Of a stretch of DNA of 64,000 nt, positions 19,401 through 25,687 are shown piece by piece. The DNA is from Fontisphaera persica (lineage in GTDB: Bacteria; Verrucomicrobiota; Verrucomicrobiia; Limisphaerales; Fontisphaeraceae). The position numbers and the translations under genes were made by a program. The stretch lies in contig NZ_CP116615.1 in the NCBI RefSeq assembly GCF_024832785.1, positions 2,170,001-2,234,000 on the forward strand, read 5' to 3'. The notes below the pieces were generated by a model that was given only the letters and a program-made list of their open reading frames with translations, was not told the origin of the DNA and made no database searches. Position 1 is the stretch's first letter; each line of letters begins with the position of its first letter.

Positions 19401-19937
19401 ATCGCGGTAATAATTGGCCCGCGCCTGCTCCAGCTCTCTGGGTAAATACCCAAACACCGGCGGGTGCGGCGCAGGCAGGGGCAGGCGGCCCTCGAAACGC
19501 TGACCGCCCACGAGATTGGTTTCCGCCACCACCACGTGTTGCATGGACTGCTCGACCGGCACCCACGGCCCTCCGCTGCCGGTCCACCCCGGCCCCACAT
19601 TCACCGCCATCTCCAATCCCAGCCTCTCGGCCTCCTGCACGGCATGTTTGAACAGCGCTCGCCACTCCGGCCCCATGAAATGCACTGGCCCCGCGGGCAC
19701 GCCCACATCCACCTCCATCAATATCACGCCCCCGATGCCGGCTGCCTTCATGGCGCCTAAATCGGCCGTGATGCCCTCGCGCGTGATGTTGCCGTTGATG
19801 AAAAACCAATACACCCACGGTCTGGCCGAGAGCGGAGGCTGGCGGAATTCTCGCGCCAGGTCCGCAGCCCATGACGACACAAGAGCAAGGCAAAAACAAC
19901 CTCCCCAGAGCGCTTGACGGATGAAATGACTAATCAT
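16434..19937 (-). CDS. Secreted glycoside hydrolase family 106-like (alpha-L-rhamnosidase type)
   Basis: An 1167-residue exported enzyme, expected to remove alpha-L-rhamnose from pectic or other glycans. The N-terminus has a signal peptide (LWGGCFCLALVSSWA). The GH106 N-terminal catalytic-barrel signature follows: RPWVYWFFINGNITREGIT and MKAAGIGGVILMEVDVG, then VNVGPGWTGSGGPWV. Barrel segments SLGGVADVPMGEFW, HTHGRPVVPAEAFTS and LVFHRFAHQPW follow. The C-terminal ~250 residues contain GH2-like sugar-binding beta-sandwich features (TLDLGRVAVMARVRVNGREAG, ENRIEIEVANLWVNRLIGD). Length agrees with family members (about 1000-1200). An inverted repeat lies just upstream. It stands without transporter or SusCD partners; substrate specificity is inferred from family only. 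Confidence 0.85.
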   Translation of the reverse strand: MISHFIRQALWGGCFCLALVSSWAADLAREFRQPPLSARPWVYWFFINGNITREGITADLGAMKAAGIGGVILMEVDVGVPAGPVHFMGPEWRALFKHAVQEAERLGLEMAVNVGPGWTGSGGPWVPVEQSMQHVVVAETNLVGGQRFEGRLPLPAPHPPVFGYLPRELEQARANYYRDLAVLAVPAETPCGLQEELAEKALYVRMPFSSQPGVKPYLAGTFASEEKGLPAGQVVDLTTKLLEDGRLVWDAPPGRWRVLRFGLRTTGANTRPAPPPGIGFECDKFERTAVKAHFDHFVGGLLREIGPRPVKRTAGWTMLHLDSWEMGAQNGSANLLAEFQKRRGYDARPWLPVLAGCLIQSRRDTERFLWDWRQTAQELVVENYALYTRELGRAHGFQLSIEPYDMNPCSDLSLGGVADVPMGEFWAEGLGFNAAYSCLEAVSIGHTHGRPVVPAEAFTSEVKEGFSLHPGAMKAQADWAFCLGINRLVFHRFAHQPWPNYAPGMTMGPYGAHYERTQTWWPLAGAWHEYLARCQTLLQRGRPVADILYLAPEGAPLVWQPPPSALGGSDFLPERKGYNFAGCAPELLYGARVQGGRLVLASGAEFKVLVLPEMGVMTPRLLSKVRELVRAGATVMGPPVETSPSLSPDARDELLRDMVEELWGAQPVPMQARQVGKGKVVSTDGRRWREAYSRATQKPEPWPQTARWIWLAEGEPHKSAPPGACRFQRSFVLSEGAVVTQAWLRITADNSFVARLNGQAVGRGDNFNLMYEFSVESALRAGANILEVTAENAGDAPNPAGLLAVLQMRFSNGEVRLIVTDEQWQAVAGLTPSEPMRPALALGPPGMAPWSKAGQQRAASALPSLYGDFTQVAQVLRGMGVPPDFEADAPLRYTHRQMPGVDIYFVANPARNAVTARCWFRVSGRRPERWDPKTGVQHRLTDYREEAGRTTLTLALGPEESCFIVWQKSWTAPRTAGSAGAGRPALAIEIGGPWLVRFQPGRGAPESVTLEKLMDLSQHPEAGIRFYSGLATYQTTVHWQPPWAGARATLDLGRVAVMARVRVNGREAGVAWHEPCVVELTPALQRGENRIEIEVANLWVNRLIGDEHLPPDAEWNRNGSLKSWPEWVRQGQPSPSGRVAFATWRHWSKDSPLPPSGLLGPVTLRVQ

Positions 19938-19955
19938 GGTGAACGCTCCTTGTGA

Positions 19956-19981
19956 TTATCAAGGCTGCCCCGCCTTGACAA
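19956..19981. promoter_or_regulatory. Inverted repeat upstream of the GH106 gene
   Basis: TTATCAAGGC-N6-GCCTTGACAA pairs at 9 of 10 positions. It lies 19-44 bases before the GH106 start, and on the minus strand includes promoter-like TTGTCA and GATAAT elements 15 bases apart. This would suit a repressor operator over a promoter; the regulator is unknown. Confidence 0.35.
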
Positions 19982-20161
19982 GCAAGTCTCTGGCGCGAAA
20001 AAACCAACTTTGCGGCGTGCCCTAACGGCTCTGAAAGGGCGCTCCTGCTGAAATTTCGGCTTGCGACCCCGCCTATTTTCGGTTTAATAAGCTCACCGTA
20101 AACCAACCCGTGTTCCCGTTCGCCAGCCCAAGTGCCTGGTCGAACGGGGGATAAGCAATTT

Positions 20162-21211
20162 ATGGCAAAAACCTCTGGCACAACTCGGTGCGGCCTGCTG
20201 GCCGGCGGAAATTGGATTATTGACCAGGTTAAAATCATTGACGCCTATCCTCAACCTGAGCATCTGGGCAACATCCTCGACCAATACCAGGGCACCGGCG
20301 GCGCACCTTATAATGTGCTGGTGGACCTGGCCAAACTGGGCGTGGATTTTCCCCTCGCCGGCGCCGGCCTGGTAGGCAAAGATGCCTTGGGCGAGGCCAT
20401 CTTCGCGGATTGCAAAGCCCATAACATTGATACCCGCTTCCTTGCCGCCACGCCCGCCGCGCCCACTTCCTTCACCGATGTCATGACCGAGCAGGCCAAT
20501 GGCCGTCGCACTTTCTTCCATCAACGCGGTGCCAATGCCCTCTGGGATGCCAAAGGATTGGATTTTTCCAAAACCAAAGCCCGCATCTTCCACCTCGGCT
20601 ACCTGCTATTGCTCGATAAACTCGACCAGCCCGACACCAAGTACGGCACCAAGGCCGCCCGCCTTCTGGCCGAAGCCCAGGCCGCCGGCCTCAAAACTTG
20701 CGTGGACGTGGTCAGCGAAGACAGCGACCGCTTCAGCGCCATCGTCACCCCAGCCCTCAAACACGTGGATTACTGCATCCTCAATGAAATCGAAGCCGGC
20801 CGCACCGCTGGCTTCAAACCGCGCACCCCCGAAGGCCAGATTGACACCGTGGCCCTTCGCCACACCGCCGGCACGCTGCTGCAGCAGGGCGTGCGCGAGC
20901 TGGTGGTGATACACTTCCCTGAAGGCTGCTTCGCCCGCACCCGCCGCGGCGAGGATGTCTGGCAATCCAGCCTGAAACTGCCGGACAAATACATTGCCGG
21001 CTCCGCTGGCGCGGGCGATGCCTTCTGCGCCGGTGTCCTCCTCGGCCTCCATGAAGGGTGGGAATTGCAGCGCTGCCTCCTGGCCGGCGTGTGCGTCGCC
21101 GCCATGTCCCTTTCCCATGCCACCTGCACCGCAGGAATGAAATCGCTGCAAAGCTGCCTGGCGCTCGCCAAAAAATTTGGTTTCCGTCCCCCGCTGGTAT
21201 CAGAAGATTAA
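20162..21211 (+). CDS. PfkB/ribokinase-family sugar kinase
   Basis: Cytosolic carbohydrate kinase phosphorylating a sugar or nucleoside with ATP. The 349 residues from ATG 20162 (MAKTSGTTRC) show the N-terminal PfkB motif GGAPYNVLVDLAKLG, the substrate segment RTFFHQRGANAL, and the C-terminal anion-hole/catalytic signature AGSAGAGDAFCAG with the catalytic Asp. The frame extends 10 codons upstream but the ATG at 20162 gives the normal family start. It is divergent from the GH106 gene, so a role in metabolising a released sugar is possible but unproven. PfkB members vary widely in substrate (ribose, fructose, KDG, adenosine). Confidence 0.88.
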   Translation: MAKTSGTTRCGLLAGGNWIIDQVKIIDAYPQPEHLGNILDQYQGTGGAPYNVLVDLAKLGVDFPLAGAGLVGKDALGEAIFADCKAHNIDTRFLAATPAAPTSFTDVMTEQANGRRTFFHQRGANALWDAKGLDFSKTKARIFHLGYLLLLDKLDQPDTKYGTKAARLLAEAQAAGLKTCVDVVSEDSDRFSAIVTPALKHVDYCILNEIEAGRTAGFKPRTPEGQIDTVALRHTAGTLLQQGVRELVVIHFPEGCFARTRRGEDVWQSSLKLPDKYIAGSAGAGDAFCAGVLLGLHEGWELQRCLLAGVCVAAMSLSHATCTAGMKSLQSCLALAKKFGFRPPLVSED

Positions 21212-21491
21212 AAGGCCCGCAGCTCAAAGCCATCGCAGTGCCTTGTCTTTGGACAGCCATTTAAAAACAAGACATGCCGGTACAAACCACCCTTTTGCTT
21301 TTTTCAATTTTAAGAAAAAATTGCGGTTGCAATCTCATTTTTACGAAAAAAGAACATCCTTTTTCTCAAACTCAAGACTCCTCCAAAACAAGCTGTACCA
21401 CAATAAGCTAACATGGGGAAGCGCCCCCAAGGCCAAATGGCAGTATGGGAAGGCCGGGTGGAAGACAATTGATTTTTTCGCGCTTGCAAGT

Positions 21492-21507
21492 TGGCACGGT
21501 GTCTGCT
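21492..21507 (+). promoter_or_regulatory. Sigma-54 (-24/-12) promoter of pseudopilin copy 1
   Basis: TGGCAC-N5-CTGCT: the -24 half is a perfect match and the -12 half keeps the GC doublet at correct spacing. The -12 element lies 133 bases before the start codon. Copy 2 has a matching element at nearly the same distance, which supports both. Type IV pilin genes of other bacteria are classical sigma-54 targets. Confidence 0.7.
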
Positions 21508-21529
21508 CTTATCAGGCGTGCGGTTAGCA

Positions 21530-21599
21530 TATGGCAATAAGTGAACAGAAAGTGTCATCATTATATGGGCCATATGCTGTTGTTCACGCCGCGCAACAG
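21530..21599 (+). ncRNA. Candidate structured leader of pseudopilin copy 1
   Basis: The segment begins with TATGGCAATAAGTGA, identical in copy 2 and exactly 25 bases past the -12 element in both. GTGAAC (21541-21546) can pair with GTTCAC (21582-21587); in copy 2 the same pair is GTGAGC/GCTCAC, so one G-C pair is exchanged for A-U with pairing kept. A competing stem CTGTTG/CAACAG (21577-21599) exists only here. It matches no riboswitch class that I recognise. Confidence 0.45.
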
Positions 21600-21638
21600 T
21601 AAGTAACAACAACCATCAAACCAACCAAAGGACAGCAT

Positions 21639-21986
21639 ATGCGTATCAACCGTAATCGTAAATCCGGCTTCACGCTGGTGGAAATCATGATCGTGGTGGC
21701 CATCATCGGCCTGCTCGCTGCGATCGCCATTCCCAACTTCGTGAAAGCCCGCACCACCGCGCAAAAGAATGCGTGCGTCAACAACCTCCGTCAGATTGAC
21801 GGCGCCAAGGAACAGTGGGCCCTCGAAAACGGCAAGAAGGGCACCGATACCCCGGGTGATGGCGACCTGTTTGGCGATGGCAAGTACATCAAACAGAAAC
21901 CCACCTGCCCCGCCAACGGCACCTACACCATCGGTGACATGCAAACCAAGCCCAAATGCAGCGTGACTGACCACACCCTGCCCTAA
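21639..21986 (+). CDS. Major type IV pilin/pseudopilin-like protein, copy 1
   Basis: A 115-residue prepilin: 10-residue basic leader ending in Gly, cleavage/methylation site G|FTLVE with Glu at +5, and a hydrophobic alpha-1 helix (IMIVVAIIGLLAAIAIPNF). The short C-terminal domain has one Cys in CVNNLRQIDGAKEQWAL and a pair in CPANGTY...KCSV that could form a disulphide. It would be processed by a PilD-type peptidase and assembled into a fibre in the envelope. Copy 2, 689 bases downstream, differs at five bases and one residue (Lys106 here, Thr in copy 2). The single-gene unit has its own sigma-54-type promoter, leader and intrinsic terminator, pointing to high regulated expression. Confidence 0.93.
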   Translation: MRINRNRKSGFTLVEIMIVVAIIGLLAAIAIPNFVKARTTAQKNACVNNLRQIDGAKEQWALENGKKGTDTPGDGDLFGDGKYIKQKPTCPANGTYTIGDMQTKPKCSVTDHTLP

Positions 21987-22007
21987 GGCGCAGTGTTAAT
22001 CTTCACC

Positions 22008-22036
22008 GCCCGGAGGCTCACCCCTCCGGGCTTTTT
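22008..22036 (+). terminator. Intrinsic terminator of pseudopilin copy 1
   Basis: GCCCGGAGG pairs with CCTCCGGGC over a 6-base loop, followed directly by TTTTT. It lies 22 bases after the stop codon and is repeated, almost unchanged, after copy 2. Confidence 0.93.
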
Positions 22037-22185
22037 GCTTTGATGCGAAAACTAGCCACAAGCACCGGGACCACACAGCCGCCATTGCCCAGGCGTTGCA
22101 TCCCTTGGGGTTCTTGGCCACCCTATTTCCTCAAACCATCAGAAAAAAGAAATTCCATCCTAAATTGTGAAAAATCATTGGAGCA

Positions 22186-22201
22186 TGGCATGAATGGTGC
22201 T
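22186..22201 (+). promoter_or_regulatory. Sigma-54 (-24/-12) promoter of pseudopilin copy 2
   Basis: TGGCAT-N5-GTGCT keeps the GG and GC doublets and matches the consensus at 9 of 11 defined positions. Its -12 GC is 128 bases before the start codon, compared with 133 in copy 1. Confidence 0.6.
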
Positions 22202-22223
22202 ATTCTATTCAATGCGGCTCGCC

Positions 22224-22282
22224 TATGGCAATAAGTGAGCAACAACCGGCATATTAATAAGGGGCCATGGGTGATGGCTCAC
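22224..22282 (+). ncRNA. Candidate structured leader of pseudopilin copy 2
   Basis: It starts with the same TATGGCAATAAGTGA at the same 25-base distance from the -12 element as copy 1. GTGAGC (22235-22240) pairs with GCTCAC (22277-22282), and an inner stem GCCAT/ATGGC (22264-22278) competes partly with it. The surrounding leader sequence has diverged from copy 1 while this pairing is kept. Function unknown. Confidence 0.45.
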
Positions 22283-22327
22283 GCCGCAGGCAAGAACAAC
22301 TAAAACATCAGTCAAGACCCAAAAACT

Positions 22328-22675
22328 ATGCGTATCAACCGTAATCGTAAATCCGGCTTCACGCTGGTGGAAATCATGATCGTGGTGGCCATCATCGGCC
22401 TGCTCGCTGCGATCGCCATTCCCAACTTCGTGAAAGCCCGCACCACCGCGCAAAAGAATGCGTGCGTCAACAACCTCCGTCAGATTGACGGCGCCAAGGA
22501 ACAGTGGGCCCTCGAAAACGGCAAGAAGGGCACCGACACCCCGGGTGATGGCGACCTGTTTGGCGATGGCAAGTACATCAAACAGAAACCCACCTGCCCC
22601 GCCAACGGCACCTACACCATCGGCGACATGCAGACCAAGCCCACCTGCAGCGTGACTGACCACACCCTGCCCTAA
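22328..22675 (+). CDS. Major type IV pilin/pseudopilin-like protein, copy 2
   Basis: A second 115-residue prepilin, identical to copy 1 except Thr at residue 106 in place of Lys. It has the same basic leader, G|FTLVE processing site, alpha-1 helix and Cys pattern. The near-identity of the two copies begins exactly at the ATG and runs past the terminator, while the upstream DNA differs. That suggests either recent duplication with promoter replacement or gene conversion limited to the transcribed part. Both copies look functional. No assembly ATPase or secretin lies nearby, so the fibre machinery must be encoded elsewhere. Confidence 0.93.
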   Translation: MRINRNRKSGFTLVEIMIVVAIIGLLAAIAIPNFVKARTTAQKNACVNNLRQIDGAKEQWALENGKKGTDTPGDGDLFGDGKYIKQKPTCPANGTYTIGDMQTKPTCSVTDHTLP

Positions 22676-22696
22676 GGCGCAGTGTTAATCTTCACA

Positions 22697-22725
22697 GCCC
22701 GGAGGCTCACCCCTCCGGGCTTTTT
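22697..22725 (+). terminator. Intrinsic terminator of pseudopilin copy 2
   Basis: Same GCCCGGAGG/CCTCCGGGC stem and 6-base loop as copy 1, followed by TTTTT, 21 bases after the stop. Confidence 0.93.
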
Positions 22726-22773
22726 CTTTCAGGCATGCCTCTCCCCCCGCCATCACTTCATCGCATCCCAGAG

Positions 22774-22801
22774 TTGACAGACTCCCCAGCCAGGGTATTA
22801 C
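22774..22801 (+). promoter_or_regulatory. Sigma-70-type promoter of the tRNA gene
   Basis: A perfect TTGACA -35 box, a 16-base spacer, then TATTAC. Transcription would begin near 22808, about 14 bases before the tRNA. A small GC hairpin (CGCGCATTTTCGCG) lies between. Confidence 0.65.
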
Positions 22802-22821
22802 TTATCCGCGCATTTTCGCGT

Positions 22822-22896
22822 GCCAGTGTAGCTCAGCGGCAGAGCAACGGTTTCGTAAACCGTCGGTCGTCGGTTCGATCCCGACCACTGGCTCCA
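22822..22896 (+). tRNA. tRNA-Thr (anticodon CGT)
   Basis: A complete cloverleaf of 75 bases with encoded CCA. The acceptor stem is GCCAGTG/CACTGGC, the D arm GCTC/GAGC and the anticodon stem ACGGT/ACCGT with loop TTCGTAA. The T arm is GTCGG/CCGAC with loop TTCGATC. The anticodon CGT (22854-22856) reads ACG, threonine. All stems pair without mismatch. Confidence 0.97.
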
Positions 22897-23007
22897 GTTT
22901 GCCCATTCCATTGAATTCACTCTCCACCCCATGTGCCGCGGCGAAGTTGGATTAATCAAATCCTAGGCGCGACCGTCCCAGGCCGATGATTGGACTTCGG
23001 GCCAGTC

Positions 23008-23022
23008 CGTCCCGTAGGGACG
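23008..23022. repeat. REP-like palindrome
   Basis: CGTCCC-GTA-GGGACG followed by AAATGTTTATAG. This resembles a short dispersed palindromic element that I recall from intergenic DNA of several PVC and Bacteroidetes genomes; only one copy is present here. It sits directly before a gene remnant. Confidence 0.45.
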
Positions 23023-23047
23023 AAATGTTTATAGAAAACGTCCACCC

Positions 23048-23239
23048 TCCGAAAAAACCTCCGCCCCAGGACCAGTAAGCCGATCCATGGAAGTTCACTA
23101 TCGGCACTTCACTGCCGCGACGCTGGTGGATGCCGCCAAGGAATACCAACGCCAGCTCGCGCTCGGGAACCGCATGATGATTACCCTGGCAAGCGCCATG
23201 AGCACGGCGGAAATCGGCATTTCCCTGACCGAACCAAGG
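23048..23239 (+). pseudogene. Remnant of a deoxyhypusine-synthase-like gene
   Basis: In one frame this region reads a stretch matching the N-terminal part of deoxyhypusine synthase-like proteins: VHYRHFTAATLVDAAKEY followed by RMMITLASAMSTAEIGISL, close to the family pattern HFNAAALVDAAK...KMLVTLAGAMSTAELGISLAE. After SLTE the similarity stops and the frame runs into unrelated sequence and then across the thioesterase start. The rest of the ~320-residue enzyme, including the catalytic Lys region, is missing. No credible start with ribosome-binding site is present. It is therefore read as a decayed, 3'-truncated copy. A functional copy may exist elsewhere. Confidence 0.6.
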
Positions 23240-23306
23240 CCGGTTGCTGCGCTGAAAGGACTCGGATTGGGTTGGCTTGCACCGCAAATTGTGCTAGTAA
23301 ACACTC

Positions 23307-23696
23307 ATGCGGCACGAAAAAACCCTCGTCATCCGCCCCGAGTTCCTCAATCACGCCGGCCATTTGTTCGGCGGGTACATGATGAAGTGGGCGGATGAAA
23401 TGGCTTACAGCGCCGCCTCGCTCGCCTTTCCGGGTGCCAATTTTGTCACCAAACTCTTTGGCCAGTTCGATTTCAAGTCTCCCGTCCTCCTGGGGGACAT
23501 CATCAAGATTTACAGCGAGGTGGAAAACGTGGGGCACACGTCTTGCAAAATCAACGTCTGGGCAATCAATGCCCGCCAACATCACGAGGTCTTCCGCACC
23601 TTTGCCGTAATGGTTAACGTGCAGGACGGCCACAAAGCACCCCTCCCACCACCAGAGGTTCAGCCAGCCGTCCCCCTCACCGAAGTCAACCCATGA
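23307..23696 (+). CDS. Acyl-CoA thioesterase, hotdog fold (YciA/BFIT type)
   Basis: A 129-residue single-hotdog protein likely hydrolysing acyl-CoA in the cytosol. The pattern HAGHLFGGYMMKWADEMAY matches the active-site segment of YciA-like thioesterases (catalytic Asp in WADE), with FKSPVLLGDIIKIYSEVENVG in the following strands. A Pro-rich tail ends the protein. The stop overlaps the start of the PAS-domain gene by four bases (ATGA), so they are translationally coupled, although the functional link is not obvious. The start ATG at 23307 gives the normal family N-terminus. Confidence 0.85.
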   Translation: MRHEKTLVIRPEFLNHAGHLFGGYMMKWADEMAYSAASLAFPGANFVTKLFGQFDFKSPVLLGDIIKIYSEVENVGHTSCKINVWAINARQHHEVFRTFAVMVNVQDGHKAPLPPPEVQPAVPLTEVNP

Positions 23697-24295
23697 ACTT
23701 CACCATCAGCCAGGATTTGTTCCGTACCATGCTGGATGCCGTCCCGGCGCTCCTCTTTGTCGTGGACGACGATCTTCACTTGATTGAATGCAACCAGGCG
23801 GCCGCCGCATTGCTGCAACAGCCGCGCGAAAGCATCTTGCGCCGCCGCGGCGGTGAAGTGCTGCGTTGCCTGCACGCCAAAGATTCCCCTGCGGGTTGCG
23901 GGCGGGGAGAAGAATGCCGCCATTGCCTCATCCGCCAAAGTGTCAAAGAAGCCTATGCCGGCAACCGCGTGGTGCGGCGCCGCGCCCATCTGCAGTTGGA
24001 AAACGGCGCCCAACCCCGGCAATTCTACTGCCTGGTCACCGCCACTCCGTTTGATTATGAGCACCACCGCCTGGTGTTGCTGGTGCTCGAAGACATATCT
24101 CAATTAACCGAACTGCAACGCATCGTCCCCATTTGCATGAATTGCCGCAAAGTGCGCGATGATGACGAATACTGGCGCAGCGTCGAATCCTACTTCAACC
24201 GCCACTGGGACCTGCGTTTCTCTCATGGTCTCTGCCCCGAGTGCACCCGCAAGGAGTTGGAGAAATTGAACCGCGAGCTGCCGCCCAATGCCTGA
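23693..24295 (+). CDS. Cysteine-rich PAS-domain protein
   Basis: A 200-residue soluble protein. Residues about 8-130 form a PAS domain (LDAVPALLFVVDDDLHLIECNQ is its N-terminal part; FDYEHHRLVLLVLEDIS its end) with an inserted Cys-rich loop (CLHAKDSPAGCGRGEECRHC). The C-terminus has a second motif, ICMNCRKVRDDDEYW...FSHGLCPECTRK, a conserved tail seen after PAS/response-regulator modules. There is no kinase or cyclase domain, so it is probably a stand-alone sensor or adaptor; the Cys clusters could bind metal or react to redox state. Coupled to the upstream thioesterase and overlapping tilS downstream by 8 bases, so the three genes form one transcript. Confidence 0.75.
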   Translation: MNFTISQDLFRTMLDAVPALLFVVDDDLHLIECNQAAAALLQQPRESILRRRGGEVLRCLHAKDSPAGCGRGEECRHCLIRQSVKEAYAGNRVVRRRAHLQLENGAQPRQFYCLVTATPFDYEHHRLVLLVLEDISQLTELQRIVPICMNCRKVRDDDEYWRSVESYFNRHWDLRFSHGLCPECTRKELEKLNRELPPNA

Positions 24296-25679
24296 TGCCG
24301 AACCGCGGCGACGGCCTGGCATGAACCTGTCCCACCACGTCGAAAACACACTCCTTCAACTGGCCCGCTGCCGCCCGGGTGAATCGTTGGTGCTCGCCGT
24401 CTCCGGCGGCCTCGATTCCATGGTTTTGCTCCATCTCCTCGCCCGCCTGGCCCCTGCCCACCGTTGGCGACTCCTCGTGGCCCATTTCAACCATCGCCTG
24501 CGCGGCCGCGCCAGTGGAGCCGACGCCCGCTTTGTAGCGCTCACCGCCCAACGGCTGGGTTTGCCCCTGCGAGTCGAAGCTGCAGAGGTCCAAGCCATCG
24601 CCCAACGCGAACGACTCTCCCTCGAAATGGCCGCCCGCCAGGCTCGCCATGCCTTTTTCGCCCGCGCCGCAAAACACGCTGGCGCCCAGAAAATCCTCCT
24701 CGCCCACCATGCCAATGACCAAGTCGAGCTGTTCTTCGTGCGTCTTCTCCAGGGCACTGGCCCCACTGGCCTCAAAGGCATGGAAATAGTCTCCCCCTCG
24801 CCTGCTGACCCCTCCCTCCAACTGGTGCGCCCCTTTCTGGAAGTGCCCCGCAGCGACCTGGAGCACTACGCCCTCACCCACCAAGTGCGTTTCCGTGAGG
24901 ACCAGTCCAACGCCTCCCTGGCTCCCCTCCGCAACCGTATCCGCCATAAACTGCTGCCTTTGCTCACCACCTGGCAGCCTGGCCTGCCACAGGTCATCCG
25001 CCGCACCATGGAATTGCTGCGCGCCGAAGATTGCTTCCTCACCGAGGCCCTGGCCCAGCGCCAGCGAGAAACCGGCGAGCCTCCCGCCCAATGGCCCCTG
25101 GCGTTGCAACGCCGCTTCCTCACTGCTCAATTACTGCACCTGGGCATCGCTCCCAATTTCGATTTAATCGAGTTTCTGCGCCTGCATCCCGGCCAACCCA
25201 TCATGATTGGCGAAGACCAGCGAGTGCAGGCCGATGCCCATCTTAATCTGCAAAAAGTGCCTCCACCCCCCTCGCTAAACCACGCTGGCAATCGCCTGGT
25301 TTTGCAACTGTCAGCGGCCGGTCAAATCCAATGGCAAAACCGCGAATTCGCCTGGCAAATTCGCCCCTGCCGCGAAGGACGCCGGCCCCGGACACGCTCC
25401 GGGGTGGAATGGTTCGATGCTGACACCGTGGGAGAGCGGATCGTGCTGCGCCATTGGCAACCGGGGGATCGTTACTGGCCGATTGGCGCGCCCGCGGAAA
25501 TGAAATTGCAGGATTTCTTTGTGAATCAGAAGGTGCCGGCAGCCGAACGGCGCCGGCGGTTGCTGGCCGAAGCGGCCGACGGACGCATCTTTTGGATTGA
25601 GGGAGCGCGCATTGCCGAACCTTTCAAAGTGCGCCCCCAAACCCGGCTGCTCCTGCGCTGGCAATGGCGCACCGTTTGA
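24288..25679 (+). CDS. tilS: tRNA(Ile)-lysidine synthase
   Basis: Modifies C34 of the CAU-anticodon tRNA-Ile to lysidine so that it reads AUA; essential in nearly all bacteria. The 463-residue protein has the PP-loop SGGLDSM near residue 39, the family segment VAHFNHRLRG, and HHANDQVELFFVRLLQGTG. The TilS C-terminal domain follows (LRHWQPGDRYWPIG then KLQDFFVNQKVPAAERRRR). An alternative start is the Met at 24321, 11 codons in; the first ATG overlaps the PAS gene by 8 bases and is kept. It converges on argF with only 8 bases between. Confidence 0.93.
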   Translation: MPDAEPRRRPGMNLSHHVENTLLQLARCRPGESLVLAVSGGLDSMVLLHLLARLAPAHRWRLLVAHFNHRLRGRASGADARFVALTAQRLGLPLRVEAAEVQAIAQRERLSLEMAARQARHAFFARAAKHAGAQKILLAHHANDQVELFFVRLLQGTGPTGLKGMEIVSPSPADPSLQLVRPFLEVPRSDLEHYALTHQVRFREDQSNASLAPLRNRIRHKLLPLLTTWQPGLPQVIRRTMELLRAEDCFLTEALAQRQRETGEPPAQWPLALQRRFLTAQLLHLGIAPNFDLIEFLRLHPGQPIMIGEDQRVQADAHLNLQKVPPPPSLNHAGNRLVLQLSAAGQIQWQNREFAWQIRPCREGRRPRTRSGVEWFDADTVGERIVLRHWQPGDRYWPIGAPAEMKLQDFFVNQKVPAAERRRRLLAEAADGRIFWIEGARIAEPFKVRPQTRLLLRWQWRTV

Positions 25680-25687
25680 CCCCACCG

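Larger units (their letters stand above)
21212..21638. other. Intergenic region upstream of pseudopilin copy 1
   Basis: 427 bases between the kinase and the first pseudopilin gene. The left part is AT-rich with an inverted repeat (CAATTTT/AAAATTG, 21305-21323). The right part contains a sigma-54-type promoter (21492-21507) and the leader segment shared with copy 2. No coding frame with family features was found. Confidence 0.6.
22037..22327. other. Spacer between the two pseudopilin genes
   Basis: Unlike the coding parts, this stretch is not similar to the region before copy 1 except for the sigma-54-type element (22186-22201) and the leader motifs (22224-22282). The part from 22040 to 22180 shows nothing recognisable. 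Confidence 0.6.

Noticed and set aside
21530-22282. Cyclic-di-GMP (GEMM) riboswitch before the pilin genes
   Set aside because: The conserved GEMM core and tetraloop-receptor sequences are absent; the shared leader has a different layout.
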